Positions 11,241-23,117 are shown, counted from the first letter of the stretch. The stretch is 64,000 bases of DNA from Rhizopus arrhizus (GCA_024220505.1 JAKZZE010000020.1:310001-374000); one strand, 5' to 3'. Made by a program: numbers and translations. Notes: a model not told the origin generated them from the sequence alone.

Positions 11241-11849
11241 ACATGATTCATATTCAATTTATAAGAAATCAGAGTAGTGAATGCTTTACAAAGATTTATT
11301 ACAGTCTTTTCTCTATTATTCGGTCATAACTAATTCCACTCTTTTAACTCAATACAAATGGTTTTAATATAGCTCCTGATGCAATGACACATAAATAAAA
11401 AGTAGGTCTACTTAAGAAATAATTATAAACAGTCTACCTTCATAACCAGATATAGATCTTCATGTTAAAATTTATTCATATTATATCTACAGCTATAATT
11501 AATTAAAGCATCTTGAAAAGGATTTAATCGAATCTTCATGAAATAGATATAAGTACTAGATGCAATGGTATTAAATAAAAACATATAACCTTTTTAAGTC
11601 TCGTTGAATTTTATAGTCTTTTTATTTTACAACATGACACAGATCGTGATTTCATATCTCAGGGTTAATCAGAAGGAAGTAGCGGATAGTTGTGATGATG
11701 TTCTTTCAGACACTATCTATAGATGACAAGAAGCTTCAGAATTTATGAATAATGACAGAACAGACCGCTAACTAATAACAACGAGTGAAAAGTGCTAGAC
11801 AGTTGCCCTTTCGTCCTCTGGCAATCGTGGCACCTTATCTAAATTTTTA
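11241..11849 (+). other. AT-rich spacer within the old LINE region
   Basis: No gene recognised. The first part, to about 11575, is the tail of the segmental duplication. The remainder is unique in this window and probably decayed. Confidence 0.4.
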
Positions 11850-12439
11850 TAATGAGTGTAAGAAATATTTCTCATATTTTATTGGTCACGCTTAATTGCA
11901 GAGGTCTTAAATATTTTTTGACACCTTCAGGACATTCCTTTTCTCGAATAATATGCTCATAACCTTACGACCTACTAGCCCTTCAAGAAACTCATTCTTC
12001 GATAGAGCAACCACATCAACATTTCTCTTTCTCCTTATAAACCATATCCAGTAACTAGGTACGGCATTATGGCTTAATATCTTTCATTTCTTCCATGATT
12101 TCACATCTTTATAGTCTTACTTGGATGGTCGTATCATGGCACCAGAGGTATCCCACATCTCTGGCTTAGATACCCCTATAATTATCTACGTTATGTATAT
12201 TCCTGCTACTAGAAGTGAATGATCTTTCTTTCTACAAAATCTAGGCTTAATTTAATTTTGAACGACCACCCACAACGCGTTGTATTCTTATGGGAGATTT
12301 CAACCACAATACACATCGGCCCCCAAGCAATGATCAGACTTAGCCTTGGGCGACGACGGATACAAAATTATTGGAATGATCCAATCCACAGCGACCCTGA
12401 TAATCAATAATTACCCACCTTTCGTGACATCTCCACTAT
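11850..12439 (+). pseudogene. Old LINE ORF2, APE-endonuclease fragment
   Basis: Broken reading frames on the plus strand give LNCRGL (near 11890), LALQETHSS (near 11970-11995) and, at the end, TFRDISTIDYI. These are the Asn, Glu and S-x-x-D motifs of the AP-type endonuclease domain at the start of LINE ORF2. The last motif is cut exactly at the insertion point of the young minus-strand LINE. Its continuation LINDNL is found on the other side, at 18384-18400. Confidence 0.75.
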
Positions 12440-12455
12440 TGACTATATCCTAATT
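12440..12455. repeat. Target-site duplication of the young LINE, 3' side
   Basis: TGACTATATCCTAATT abuts the poly-T run (the element's poly-A tail) and is repeated exactly at 18371-18386. The last two T's are ambiguous with the tail, so the duplication is 14-16 bp. Confidence 0.9.
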
Positions 12456-12728
12456 TTTTTTTTTTTTTTTTGTAGGGGAGTTATCTCCGTGGAGAGCTCC
12501 TGTTTATTTTAAGTCAAAGTGACTGTATTAAAAATAATGTGAATAATAAAATAATGAAATAAAGAATCATAGAATATCTGAGTCAAGATCCAACTCATTG
12601 GCCAACTGATAAATAGATGTACTGGCCTTGAGAGCTACTGTGGCGGGGACAAAAGGACCGTCTTGAAAAATGAAAAGCCAACGGGATGACCATATAACTT
12701 GCAGTGTACAGGCGACAATTTGATTAGT
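12454..12728 (-). other. 3' UTR and poly-A tail of the young LINE
   Basis: About 18 T's at 12454-12471 are the poly-A tail. A minus-strand AATAAA-like signal lies near 12505-12512. No ORF is present between the ORF2 stop at 12729 and the tail. Confidence 0.8.
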
Positions 12729-15700
12729 TCACAATGTTAGCACCAAGGCAATTGAAGGATCGCGAAGAGGAAAGTCAGATAGACGGGCGACAGCAGAGGA
12801 AATGTCGGAAAGAAAAAATTGTATCACATGTTGCCAACCTTGTTCAATGAATAAACTTGCTATTTGAATCCAAACGGGTTGTATTTTTGAACAGATGTAG
12901 AAGAAGTGTAACAGTGAATCAGGCTGCATGAGACATAGGGGACATAATGCAGAAGGAAACTTTTGTGGCATAAATCGATGTAGAATGCTGGTATGAGGGA
13001 TGCAGCGATGGGTAATCTTGAACCACACGGTGCGGGCCCGAAGTGGAATAGACAATTGCCAGAAGGAAGACCATTGAGATGACGCGATATACCTTAGAAC
13101 AGTGTTGTAAGAAAATGGAGTTTTCGATGCAGGACATGAGCAGGAGTGGTGAGAGTGTTGCTTGTTTAACGAAAGATACTTGAATATCTTTGGCGAAGTT
13201 GAAAGAAGGCGAGTCGGTATCTGTGGAATCGAGTCGGCATCGAAAATGGAGAGAATGATTGGAGTGAAGTCAATAAAATCGTTGTTGATTGCTGGAGTGA
13301 TAAAGTGAATGGAGACACTCTGTTGAAGTTGAATAGTGTTCGATATGAGTAAGTTGATCAGATGTTTGGTGGTACGGGAAAATTGATGAATTTCGGATCT
13401 TGTAAATGTTCGATATCGGAGACAGCTTGTAGTGGAATCAAGGATCATAAGATGTGAACCAGTCATGCGGCGGAAAATAGGCTTGTGGCAGACTTGAGGA
13501 AGCGAAGGAGTGTATGACACCAAAGGTGGGTGAGACGGAGCGATAGGAGCAACATAGATCAATGATGAAAGAGTAAGAGTGAGTACTGTATCGGGAGTAA
13601 GGACTACACGATCAAAGGCACGACAGAGTAACGAGTCCAGGGCGGAAAAAAGCGAGGTAAAACAATGGAGCGAAGAGGACGAGAAGTGACTTGAGCGATA
13701 TGCAGCGAATAACAAGGACGAGATACCAAGAAGACGAGGAGGAAGATGGCCATGTGTTGAATTGACTTGAAGCAAGTACTGACCATAAGGGACACTGGGA
13801 TAGAGCGACTGAGGAAATAATGCTGTACTACTGGGATCCGGAGAAGAGGAGAGAAGCATGGGTAGTAGCCAGCGCCATTGCAGCGCTTGAATCTGGACCG
13901 CTGGATCGAGGGCACCGAGACCACATTTGGACCGAGGGAGGCATAAAGTTGCAAAGCTAATTCGAGGAAAGGAATTAGAGTTCAAAAACTTGGCACCTAA
14001 ACCCTGAATTTTTGCAATTTGAGCTTGAGTAAGCGGCATTATACGGAGGACATGCCACAGTTTGGAGAAAATGAGGCAGTTGAGGACAGTAACTCGGCCA
14101 CGAATCGATAAATTCCGTTGTGAGTGTATTTGACAAGATAGGGCGATTTTGTTGGTGAGTTGATCAATAAAGAGGTTGCGTTGGGATGTCGATGGATAAA
14201 CTGGATAACCTAAGTAAATCAGTGAATCCGTTGATCGACAGTCATTCCATGAATGAATATTCTGTGTGATTAAGAACTGTTGCCATGTTGGATTTGGATC
14301 ACCGGATAGGGAAAAGGCTTGTGTTTTGCTGTAGTTGAGCATAGCGTTAGAGGCCGAAGCGTAAATACTTACTGCCTGTTGAAGACGGTTAAAATCAGAG
14401 GAAGACTTGAGGAAGACGAAAACATCATCGGCGTATGCAAGGATCTTGACAGGAGGGGGAGAGCGACCAGTTTGAATAACAGGATCAACTGAAGGAGGAT
14501 CGGCTTCAACAGGAGCAGGGAATAGATCATCCTCAGAGGAGCCATCACCAGAGGAGCCATCAGCAGAAGAGGCAACGAACGAATAGCCTTGGAAAAGTGA
14601 ATCAGAGGAAATCAAACGCAAGAATGGGTCAAAGGCGATGTTGAAGAGCAAAGGACTGAGCGGATCGCCTTGGCGGAGTCCACGTTGTGCTGTAAAAGGA
14701 CTAGTTAGATATCCATTGATATTGATACTAATTCGAGTGGAAAAAAAAGAGCCGGATAATCGTAGAAACAAGTTGAGCAGGAACACCAAAACGGCGCATG
14801 ACTTGAGAAAGATATTCAGGGTGAACTCGATCATAAGCTTTCTCTTGATCAAGGAGTAGCCCAACGGCTGAGGACTTTTGGATGGATGCGAAAGACATGA
14901 TTAGTTGAAGTAATCGGCCGTGCTCACCAATGAATCTCTGAGGCATGAAGCCCATTTGATAAGGAGAGATGCGGGAAGAGAAGACAGACATGAGACGGCA
15001 GTTGAGGAGGCGGGTGAATATCTTGGCATCTGTGTTAATAAGGGAGATGGGTCGCCAGTTTTTGAGGGAGGTGAGATCTCCTTTCTTAGGCAAAAGGGCG
15101 GTGCTAGTAGAGAGCCAGGATCGAGGGAAAATACCTTGTAAAAGAGCATCATTATACACCTTGACCGCTAGGTTGGAAACGCCGGGATGTTTGAGCACTA
15201 TAGATAAAATTTCGTAAGGAAGGCCATCGGTCCCAGGACTACTTTTGCGTGGAGATCGTGAGGAGCCGACAAGTAAGTCTTCGATGGTGAACGGGGCTAA
15301 TAAAAAGTCAGTATCATCGGCAGGAATAATATCGTTCTCTGTTATTGTATCCAAAAGAATGGATATGTTTGTATCATCAATGGTTTCAGAAGCGTAAAGG
15401 TGCCGGTAGAACGTCTTGGCAGCATCTTGTAGCTCTCCAGGTGAGGTACAAAGATGACTATCCGAAGGATGTTGGAGACTAGGAATGTATCGTTGGGATG
15501 TACGAGTTTCAATGGATCGTTTCAAGTAGCCGGCAGAAGTCTCACCATGCTCTCTCCAGTGTTTACTCGCTTTCAAGATCTGGGTTTTGGCCATGTCTGT
15601 TTGTAAGTGACCTATCAACTTTTCGGTTCTTGTTAAACTGGGATGAAGACCACTAGTTGGAGACTGAGAAGATAGCAGGCGATCACGTTTAGCTTGAAGA

Positions 15701-16872
15701 CGGGAGAGGTGTAGCTATTGCCATGAGGCTTGTTTACGGCCAAACGATCTTGTGACACGTTTAACTTCGACTTTGACAGCTTCCCACAACGATTGAGATG
15801 TTTCAACTGGGAATGGACGGAGATCACTACCTATGTCGAATGGAGGATTCACACGTGAAGAACAAAACCAGTCAAGGGAGCGGCATAAAGTCTTCACAAA
15901 ATAAGAATTGGTCGCAAGGTAAGGGTTAGCACGCCAGAGACCTTTGCCATGACGACCGCTGCCGAATTTGAGTTGAATCGAAAGCAATGCATGGTCAGTC
16001 CAAGTGGAGTTGATGAATTCGATGCTGGATTTCTGAACATATAAGAATAACGACAGTGAGCCAAAGATGTAATCAATGGTAGATGAAGTCGTTCCACGTC
16101 GAAAAGTCGGGAGAGGGTTGTCAAGAGATGGATGTGTGAACTCATTGAAATTGGTCAACAAGAAGTCATGCCAATCTCTCTGAGCAGCACGGAACGGAAC
16201 CTGTGGAGTTGAGGTAGTATACTGGGAAGAAAATAAAGGACTATAGTTAAAGTCGCCCGTGATGAGCATGTGATGATTGAAAGGTTGATTACTAGATTGA
16301 TCATCCATGTTAACATCTTCAATAGAGAGTCGAGGAATAGTGGAAAACACAGGCAACTGCATGATGTGATGATAAAACTCACGGCGTGGCTGAGGTGAGG
16401 CAGGAGCATACATAGTAACAATGGTGAAAGGTTCAAAAACTTGATCGATATGAGAGATCGTACAGGCAATGAGACGTTGATCAATGGAAATAAGCGAAGA
16501 GGAGAGTACAATGGAGGAATTCAAGCTCACTATACCACAATGGCGGGACCATATTGAGGATTTGGCTTGGAATTTCATGTCCAGAGTTTGCTGTGTTTCA
16601 GGATCAGATGCATGAGTTTCTTGAAGGGTGACGAGATCGAATGATTGTGAACGAAGGAAACGAATGAATTCAGAGCTGACTGTAGGCTGATTAGGTTTGG
16701 CGAGGCTGCGGCAGTTCAACGAACCGATGCATAAATTGATGTTTTTTGAGTTATTGTTGGTAAAAGAATATTCTGAGGATTCGGCCAGCAATGCTGATCG
16801 GATTTCAGAATGCATAATGTTAGATAAAGGAGATATTGGATTAGTATTCATATTCATAGGGGGCATAGTCAT
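12729..16872 (-). pseudogene. Young LINE ORF2: endonuclease, reverse transcriptase, C-terminal zinc motif (nearly intact)
   Basis: Three open blocks form one polyprotein of about 1,380 residues. Block 1 (16872-15715) is the AP-type endonuclease: SLNCRSLAK, LVTLQETHA, MLITGDFNYS, TSSTIDYIFGS and TWTDHALLS. Block 2 (15618-14728) and block 3 (14864-12729) are the reverse transcriptase: SSPGTDGLPYEIL, WRPISLINTDAKIF, LLLDQEKAYDRVHPE, GLRQGDPLSPLLFNIAF and the catalytic ILAYADDVF. The C-terminal CPLCLMQPDSLLHFFYICS is the Cys-x2-Cys-x8-His-x4-Cys element typical of L1-like ORF2. Defects: an in-frame TAG at 15717-15715 with the frame continuing directly to the next block, and one extra base in an A8 run at 14741-14748 just before TRISININGY. 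The start is 32 bp after the ORF1 stop, in a different frame. Confidence 0.9.
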
Positions 16873-16904
16873 ATATTTGGTTAATAGTAGTGCAAGAAAA
16901 CCCC

Positions 16905-18371
16905 CTACTGGGAGTTCCCTGGATCCAAACGACCGCTATGAAGACCTTTGTTCTTGCGAGGAGAAGAACGAGTCGGAATGGTGCTGATCGTTTTTGATGA
17001 TTTCTTGGTCAATTGTTTGCCACTGGTATTTGCACTGGAAGACTGATCAGTAATATCAGTGTTGGGACTGTCAGTATTGATAGGGGATGAAGGATCCTCA
17101 TTGGTGACAGTGTCTTCTGCTCTTTGCATGTCAACATCATCATCATCTGAGTAGGTGAGAGATGGATCAACCGGTTCCGTGGAACCCATATCTGCATCAT
17201 CATCTGAGTGCGTGGGGCTTGCTGCAGTGGACGAATGCTCTTCATCGGGGTCAGTAACTTCCAAAGAAGTGTCGGTGGTGTTGGTGCTGGTCTTGTCTAC
17301 TACAGGCGCCCACTTTGAAGACTGCGATGCATTCTGACGCTGAGACGGTAAACGAGGCTTTAAGATCGATCGAGTAGTGATCGCAGATTCGGGGGCAATG
17401 CGTCGAGAGCGCTTAGAAGGTTCAGATTCGGTAGGTGGAGCGCGAGTGCAATTGACACGCAAATGGCCTTTGACGCCGCAGGTAAAGCAAGTTCGAATCT
17501 CTGAAGGACGTTCAGAACAAGCCTCACGAGTGTGACCCATCGCTTTGCAATAGCGACAGTGTTTTGGCATCTTAGCCCAGGTAACAAGGATCGAGGTTTT
17601 GCCGTTGTAATCAAGTTTGTAGGATGGGCTGGTATTATTCGGGTCTGATTCTTTGGTTTCGACTAGAATGTAGCCGTTTCCGCGGAACCACTGGGAAGAT
17701 ACATCATCCAAGTGAAGGACGATATCGACTATTCTACCGAAAGGGGAGAACAGTTTAGTTAAGGTCTCCTTAGTTTCCGAGGGTGACTCCATAGGTACAC
17801 CACTGAAATTAAAACGAGTTAAGGAAGTTGGGAATGTGCGAGTAGCATGGAACTGAAAATCACGAAGGACAATTGGTTTATTAACTGCGTTGATACAGGC
17901 TTCCTCAGAAGCAAGAGCAACTTCTACAGATAAAGAGAGTCCCTCCTCCTTAGGTTGAACGGCATATCCGACACCATAAGGGAAGACTTCGCGGAGTTTG
18001 GTAAGGAACTCAACGTCCAGATGGCGATGAGCAGGTGGAATGGTGAATGTTACCGAATAGTCAGAAGAACCAGTCTTATATGTTACTGGTGTGGCAGGAT
18101 GAAGAGGGTCATTGAGAATCGAGATATAAGTCGGTGCAGAAGTTGCTGAAGCAGAAGGTCGACAATTCGCATTCAAGGTTACATTGGAAGATTTCGTTAC
18201 AACTCGAGGGTCAGAAGATGAGAGTTTCCCAGTTATAGCTGTCAAATAATTCAACGAAGGTGATGTGTGGAGTTCATCAGATGTAGTAGAGTTATTATCG
18301 ATATTGGGTGGTTTGTTGGGTTTGCTAGGCGCACCCAAAGGTACCAAAGAATTTTTATTGGAAAGAACCAT
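16905..18371 (-). CDS. Young LINE ORF1, RRM-like and zinc-knuckle RNA-binding protein
   Basis: The 488-residue open frame starts MVLSNKNSLVPLG. An RRM-like domain lies roughly at residues 145-240 (RFNFSGVPMESPSE, then LFSPFGRIVDIVL, then RGNGYILVE). Two zinc knuckles follow, CRYCKAMGHTREAC and CFTCGVKGHLRVNC. The C-terminal third is acidic and Ser/Thr-rich with DSDDD-like runs, then a basic tail. This organisation is that of an LINE nucleic-acid chaperone that binds the element RNA. The decayed LINE at 45686 also begins MVLSN, which supports this start. It is uninterrupted and probably translatable. Confidence 0.9.
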   Translation of the reverse strand: MVLSNKNSLVPLGAPSKPNKPPNIDNNSTTSDELHTSPSLNYLTAITGKLSSSDPRVVTKSSNVTLNANCRPSASATSAPTYISILNDPLHPATPVTYKTGSSDYSVTFTIPPAHRHLDVEFLTKLREVFPYGVGYAVQPKEEGLSLSVEVALASEEACINAVNKPIVLRDFQFHATRTFPTSLTRFNFSGVPMESPSETKETLTKLFSPFGRIVDIVLHLDDVSSQWFRGNGYILVETKESDPNNTSPSYKLDYNGKTSILVTWAKMPKHCRYCKAMGHTREACSERPSEIRTCFTCGVKGHLRVNCTRAPPTESEPSKRSRRIAPESAITTRSILKPRLPSQRQNASQSSKWAPVVDKTSTNTTDTSLEVTDPDEEHSSTAASPTHSDDDADMGSTEPVDPSLTYSDDDDVDMQRAEDTVTNEDPSSPINTDSPNTDITDQSSSANTSGKQLTKKSSKTISTIPTRSSPRKNKGLHSGRLDPGNSQ

Positions 18372-18386
18372 GACTATATCCTAATT
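18371..18386. repeat. Target-site duplication of the young LINE, 5' side
   Basis: Exact copy of TGACTATATCCTAATT at 12440-12455. The first T is also the complement of the A of the ORF1 start codon, so no 5' UTR is visible between target and ORF1. Confidence 0.9.
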
Positions 18387-19059
18387 AATGACAATCTCTA
18401 ACACTTGATTTCGCAATTTAAAGTGGCATACCCAAGTGTTTTAAGTATAAAAAACAAGACAAAGAAGAATCAATGAGACCGAACAATAGTTTTCCAGTTG
18501 AGTACTTTTATTAAAGAAAGATTTCAAAGATATTTATATTAGCTTGAGCTGGACCTGATGTTAGGTGACAAAAGATAGTGACAGCCGATATGATTTTGTA
18601 ATTCTTATAAAATTGGTAACCCAAAAGAGATTACAAGTAATAGAACCTTTTTAATAGAAGAAAGAAAGATAATCTTTATTTATTTATTCTCGATGGGTAT
18701 TTATGGTTTTCTATATATACAGAGCCAAGCCTTCATTTCTTTGTCTTCATTTCATTGTTTTGATTTCATTGTCTTGATGTGGAACAAGTATGACCATTTA
18801 CTATTCGGATTTTGAGTTAGGGTTAACGATACATGATTTCGTTTGGGAATCGTGTCTTTTCTAAATTTGGCTTGTGCATCTTTATTATTAGATCCAGTAC
18901 TGACAATTTGGCATGTATAAGAAAGACTCTATAAACTGATTTTAATAATCAACTGTTGCGATGAAAGTGAAACTTGTCTGTTCAGTGCAGTGGTAATTAT
19001 TAAGATCTATTCTTATTCAAACCTATTTGTAGAGATTTAGTCCAGAACAATAAGCCTGT
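18387..19059 (+). other. Unassigned insert within the old LINE
   Basis: The first 20-40 bp continue the old LINE endonuclease. LINE-like coding resumes only near 19066. The roughly 620 bp between (about 18430-19050) encode no recognisable LINE protein, contain no long ORF, and carry several TATA-like runs (for example near 18708-18722). An insertion such as a solo LTR is possible, but I could not find convincing ends or a target duplication. Confidence 0.4.
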
Positions 19060-20931
19060 ATCTTATTGACAAGTCAAAACATGACACATATGTCTCTTAA
19101 TATGACCATTCAGCTGTGTCGATCTCTCTTACCTGGGGAGAACATCAATACGGACCTGATACTTGGTACTGCAACCTGTATCTTGCAAAAGACCAACATT
19201 CCCGTCGAGAATCAGCCTCCTTTTGTGATACTGCTGCTCAAAATATCCCACTACTGGATCCACCAGATTAATGGGATCACTTTAAAGTGACACTCAAAAG
19301 TTTCATCCAGAATTACTCCAACAGACGGCAAGCACAAATGAAAAGTAAATTTTCACTACTGCAGAGAACACATCTACAACTGCTCCGGTGGATCACACAA
19401 ATCGATGTCTCGCTTGCACCTCTCCATGTTGAATCGCAAATTGACCAGCTTTCTGAAAATTCGAATCTTCGCTCAGGCGTGTATTGGAGAGAACAAGGTG
19501 AGAGATCAAATTCATATTTTTTCCGTATTATAGAATTACGACAACAGAAACAGGCGATCAACATGTCATAGAATCAAAATGAGGATACGGCTACAATGCC
19601 GCCCCATCTAGCTGAATGTGTCAGACAGTTCTAAGAGAAACTCTAACTACCAGATCCGATCAGCCCGGACGCTGTTACAGCGTTTTTGAATGGCCTTTCA
19701 GAACCTACAGGTTATGATCCAGAAGCCAACGTATACCTACTGTCACTGGCCAACTGGCGGTATTAGTAGGTGCCTTCAACTTGCTTCTCGTAATAGTAGC
19801 CCTGGTATCGGTGGTCTACCGTACGAAACTCTTCAACCATTGTTTCAGCACAGTTTCTGCAGACGACGTTTTACTCAATTAATCAGCACCGCCTTTAATG
19901 AACACAGGTTTCCGAAAACATGACAGAAACCAATCATCGTCTTCTTGTCCAAAAACGGTGACAGAAACCAGCCGAAAAACTGGCGACCTATTTCGTTAAT
20001 CTGTACGGATGCAAAAGTTTTCATTCGATTTTTATCAACAAGGGTGAATGGCATTCTTCCTTATCTCATTGATCAGTACCAAACTCGTTTCATGCCGCAT
20101 CGATCTATTTCAGACAATGGTGGTAGTGTTCGTCTTGTGATGGACCTCGCTCAGCGTTTCAAGCTCACTGGTATTGCACTTCTTTTGAACCAAGAAAGGT
20201 TTATGATAGAGTACATCCAGATTACTTGCGTGCTTACCTGGTCCGTTTTGACATCCTCTCTGCTCTTGTCTCCTGTAGTATTTCTCTGTTTTTTCAAATG
20301 TTGCTTTGCGTCAATATTAATGGCTTTCTGCCTTGTTTTATTCAACAAGGCTATGGAATGAGACAGGATGGCCCACTCTTTCCATTGTTGTTCAATATTG
20401 CCATCGAGCCCCTACTGCGGCCTATATGGTCTTCACCACTACTTCCAGGTTTTTTCTATAATCACACAGCAGGGAATTTCCATCCTCAATTGTCACGTTC
20501 AACAGCAAAACTTAAAACATTAGCTTACGCAGACGATGTCTTGGTATTTATGAAACGCCCAACCGAATTACATGCATTGCTGTTTTTATTACCCCAGCAT
20601 GGACGGGCATCTAACGCACGACTCAACTGTAATAAAATGTTAGCTGTCTCTCTAGAGAAAAACAACAAGATTGGATTCATATGCTTCAGAGTCATGGTGT
20701 TCCCTTATGGCATGATAGATACAGCCTGGAGGTAGCCACATGGGTTATCCGCTTACCAGTAGCTCGACTCAACTGTTTAATTATTTGGATAATATTGTGA
20801 TCAAGGTTAAAAAGCATGCGAGCATACTTTCACAGAGAAACCTTTCCGTACTCGGTCATAGCTCGATTTCCAACACTTTGATCCCTGGCCGCATATGGCA
20901 TAGCCTACGAGCGCTTGCACCTCCTATTCAG

Positions 20932-20962
<31 letters not shown>

Positions 20963-21236
20963 GATACGCTCATTGATCACACAATTTCTATCTCAAAAAA
21001 TCTTTCCCATGGCTAGCTTTCAAAATTGACGCTGTGCTCGTAATGACGGAGGCCTCGTTGTGTTAGACCCTGCTACACAGCATTCTGTTTTGCAAGTTCA
21101 ATGGCTCAAACCCATTCTCATATCCATGGATTCCTCAACAGCTAGTGACTCTTTTGCAACAGATTTCATGAGACATTGCCTCTGTGTGCTGACTAACTCA
21201 CCATTAGAGACCATATTTGAATCCTAAACACTTTTG

Positions 21237-21238
<2 letters not shown>
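19060..21238 (+). pseudogene. Old LINE ORF2, reverse-transcriptase part, decayed
   Basis: Plus-strand frames with stops and shifts give the linker LNMTIQLCRSLLPGE, then SGVYWREQGERSNSYFFRI, SPGIGGLPYETL, NWRPISLICTDAKVFIRF, ALLLNQERF, QDGPLFPLLFNIAIEPLLR and the catalytic TLAYADDVLVFM. Order and spacing match the young LINE ORF2. The Asp of the DQEKAYDR motif is changed to Asn. A T-run at 20934-20957 sits inside the coding region. Similarity ends near 21238, before the C-terminal zinc motif, and a poly-A tract follows. Confidence 0.8.

Positions 21239-21270
<32 letters not shown>
21239..21270. repeat. Poly-A tract ending the old LINE
   Basis: About 30 A's directly follow the truncated LINE coding sequence. 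It could be a LINE or SINE tail, but the LINE C-terminal domain is missing before it, so an internal deletion or a second insertion must have occurred. Confidence 0.6.
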
Positions 21271-22079
21271 AAGCATTGTGTGCACAAAAGTCGGAGCTAA
21301 TTTTTTTTAAAGATGAATATGAATCTAGATTAAATTTTCTATTATCATTTAAGTTAGACTATTCTCGAGAAGAGGTGATCAAAGCAGTTGGCAATGTTTA
21401 AATTGTTCATAAAGTAGCGTACAGGACCCTATTACTCCTAACATCGAAGCTTTATAACTTCGTTTTGAATAATAATGGCTACTGACATACATCTTTTATT
21501 ATTTTTAATCTGTAGGGCATATACAAAAAAACACATATTCACTATTGGTCCGTTCAGTTTGAGCTAAAGTATAGCTACCATCTAGAACATCTTCATCTAT
21601 AGAAATTAGGTACATGTTAAATAAAATCATCATGTTTCGTCGCAAAACGATAGAAAGGTATCAAGTAAGGATTTAACAATCAAGTTTATAATCTTTTGAT
21701 TAGCCAATAACAGCTTGTCCCTTAAATCTGAGCTCAAGTCGCTAATATAATGGCAAAATAAAACTAGCTAAGCTTGTACTTCTATCTAAACAAGTTTATT
21801 AACTAACTTTGTTGTAAAGCAATTAGACTAAATTACCATCTTTTTTGCTGGATATTTTTTTCTTTCTTTTTTTTTTGTTTTTTCAAAAAAAAAAAAAAAA
21901 GGCAGCTTTATTTTAGTTTCTCACAATCCACCAAATCAAGTTCAAAAAAAGGAACGAAATTTTCGCTAAACTCAGCCATAGAGTGCTCAAAAATCCTCAA
22001 TTTGAGAAAGAAACGAATATACAAGAAAACTAGTTTAAATAATTTTTTAATAGTCTTAATTTTTAGCAGGTTTACCTTT
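21271..22079. other. AT-rich spacer with a decayed Tc1-like end
   Basis: No gene. Around 21900-22010 the sequence GCAGCTTTATTTTAGTTTCT and the following 90 bp resemble 54490-54605, the end of the Tc1-like element at 53.4-54.6 kb. This suggests an old terminal fragment of the same family. A T-run and A-run hairpin lies at about 21860-21900. Confidence 0.45.
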
Positions 22080-22364
22080 GCTTAATATTATATTTACGTA
22101 CAATATTAAGCAGATATCAATCGTTGTATACTAAATTAGGTAAATGTAAGGATCTGCATAATAATAATGCTTTATTCGAGATTTGGAAAATAATTCTGCC
22201 AAATAAAGTAATTTTTTTGTAAACTTGTAACTAAAAGTAAATCCTGTAAGCAAATGCTGAATTAGTGACTTTTGTTATGCAATTAACCTTTTCTTATTTT
22301 TATAATCTTTTGTTTTTGTATAAAAAGGGTTTATCCTTTTTATTGAATGCACTTCAAGTATCCC

Positions 22365-22396
<32 letters not shown>

Positions 22397-23117
22397 TATT
22401 AAAACTCACTGATTTTTACCTTATCACACAAGCAAGTCAAGTCCCTTGAGATATATAATCTTGGTTGTATCCCTTTTTCTCAAATCAAGTTATTTTACCT
22501 TTTAAAACAAGCCTGATCTACTTGACAGAGATTGATGATTATTTATAATAAATGAATTCACTTTATTATTTTTACTCCCCCTCCTCTCTCTCTCAAACTA
22601 TATCAAAAAGCTCATATCTCAAGACCTACAAACTGAATCATATTACGAATTTTACAATATCTTGAATGAATACGTATCTGATGATGATCTGTGACTGACT
22701 TAATGCTAAACTCATGTGTCTTATATTATTGTTTCATATATAAGTAGCTTCAATTCATATTAATAATCCAGTTGTACTCTAATTGAATCCAAGCTATCTA
22801 TTTTATTAATAATTATAACTGATGAATCAAGATCAGTTGAAATCTGAGTTGATTTAATCAAATTGAAATGGAAGTGAAGCATCCGCTCTCCTTGAAACAT
22901 GTTCGTACAAAATTCACTGTCACATATTACTAATGTAGGCTTTGAGCTTCTTGCTTTATTATTGTATAAAGAGCTGTGGAAAATACGCTTGCTATGAAAG
23001 CGCCTCACTAGTTATTAACAATAAAAAAAAACCCCCACAACATCATTTTTTACATTGATTTCATATTATAAGCTTCACAAGATACAAAATTGACTATTCA
23101 TCTTATGTTTATATATC

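Larger units (their letters stand above)
7985..11575 (+). repeat. Segmental duplication, copy A (direct repeat of 38030-41735)
   Basis: Similarity to the second copy starts abruptly at TATGTTATCAAATTGGTTAA, just beyond the Fanzor relic. It continues through the upstream region, the OYE gene and a LINE ORF1 fragment to about 11575, where the copies diverge (GTATTAAATAAAAAC here, ATATTAAAGCGACC in the other). Identity is high by eye, roughly 90 percent or more, with small indels. One indel is a block of about 120 bp near 38694-38810 that is absent here around 8655. The LINE fragment lies inside the repeat, so the duplication happened after that LINE had inserted. Confidence 0.9.
12454..18370 (-). 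mobile_element. Full-length young LINE (L1/Tx1-like), about 5.9 kb
   Basis: On the minus strand the element runs from ORF1 (start codon at 18371-18369, its first base shared with the target duplication) through ORF2 and a 3' UTR of about 250 bp to a poly-A tail seen as poly-T at 12454-12471. Exact 14-16 bp target duplications flank it, as expected for target-primed reverse transcription. It is nested in the endonuclease domain of an older LINE on the opposite strand. ORF1 is open. ORF2 has only one stop codon and one homopolymer frameshift. The element is more GC-rich than the surrounding DNA. Its decayed relative lies at 41740-45686. Confidence 0.93.

Noticed and set aside
14638..15217. Plus-strand open frames across the young LINE
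   Set aside because: Antisense to the reverse transcriptase, which has all catalytic motifs on the minus strand.
17480..17510. GTTCGAATC resembling a tRNA T-arm
   Set aside because: It lies inside the intact LINE ORF1 and no acceptor or anticodon stem could be found around it.
18430..19050. Possible third solo LTR inside the old LINE
   Set aside because: No TG...CA tips with a matching target duplication could be established, and no similarity to the other LTRs was seen.
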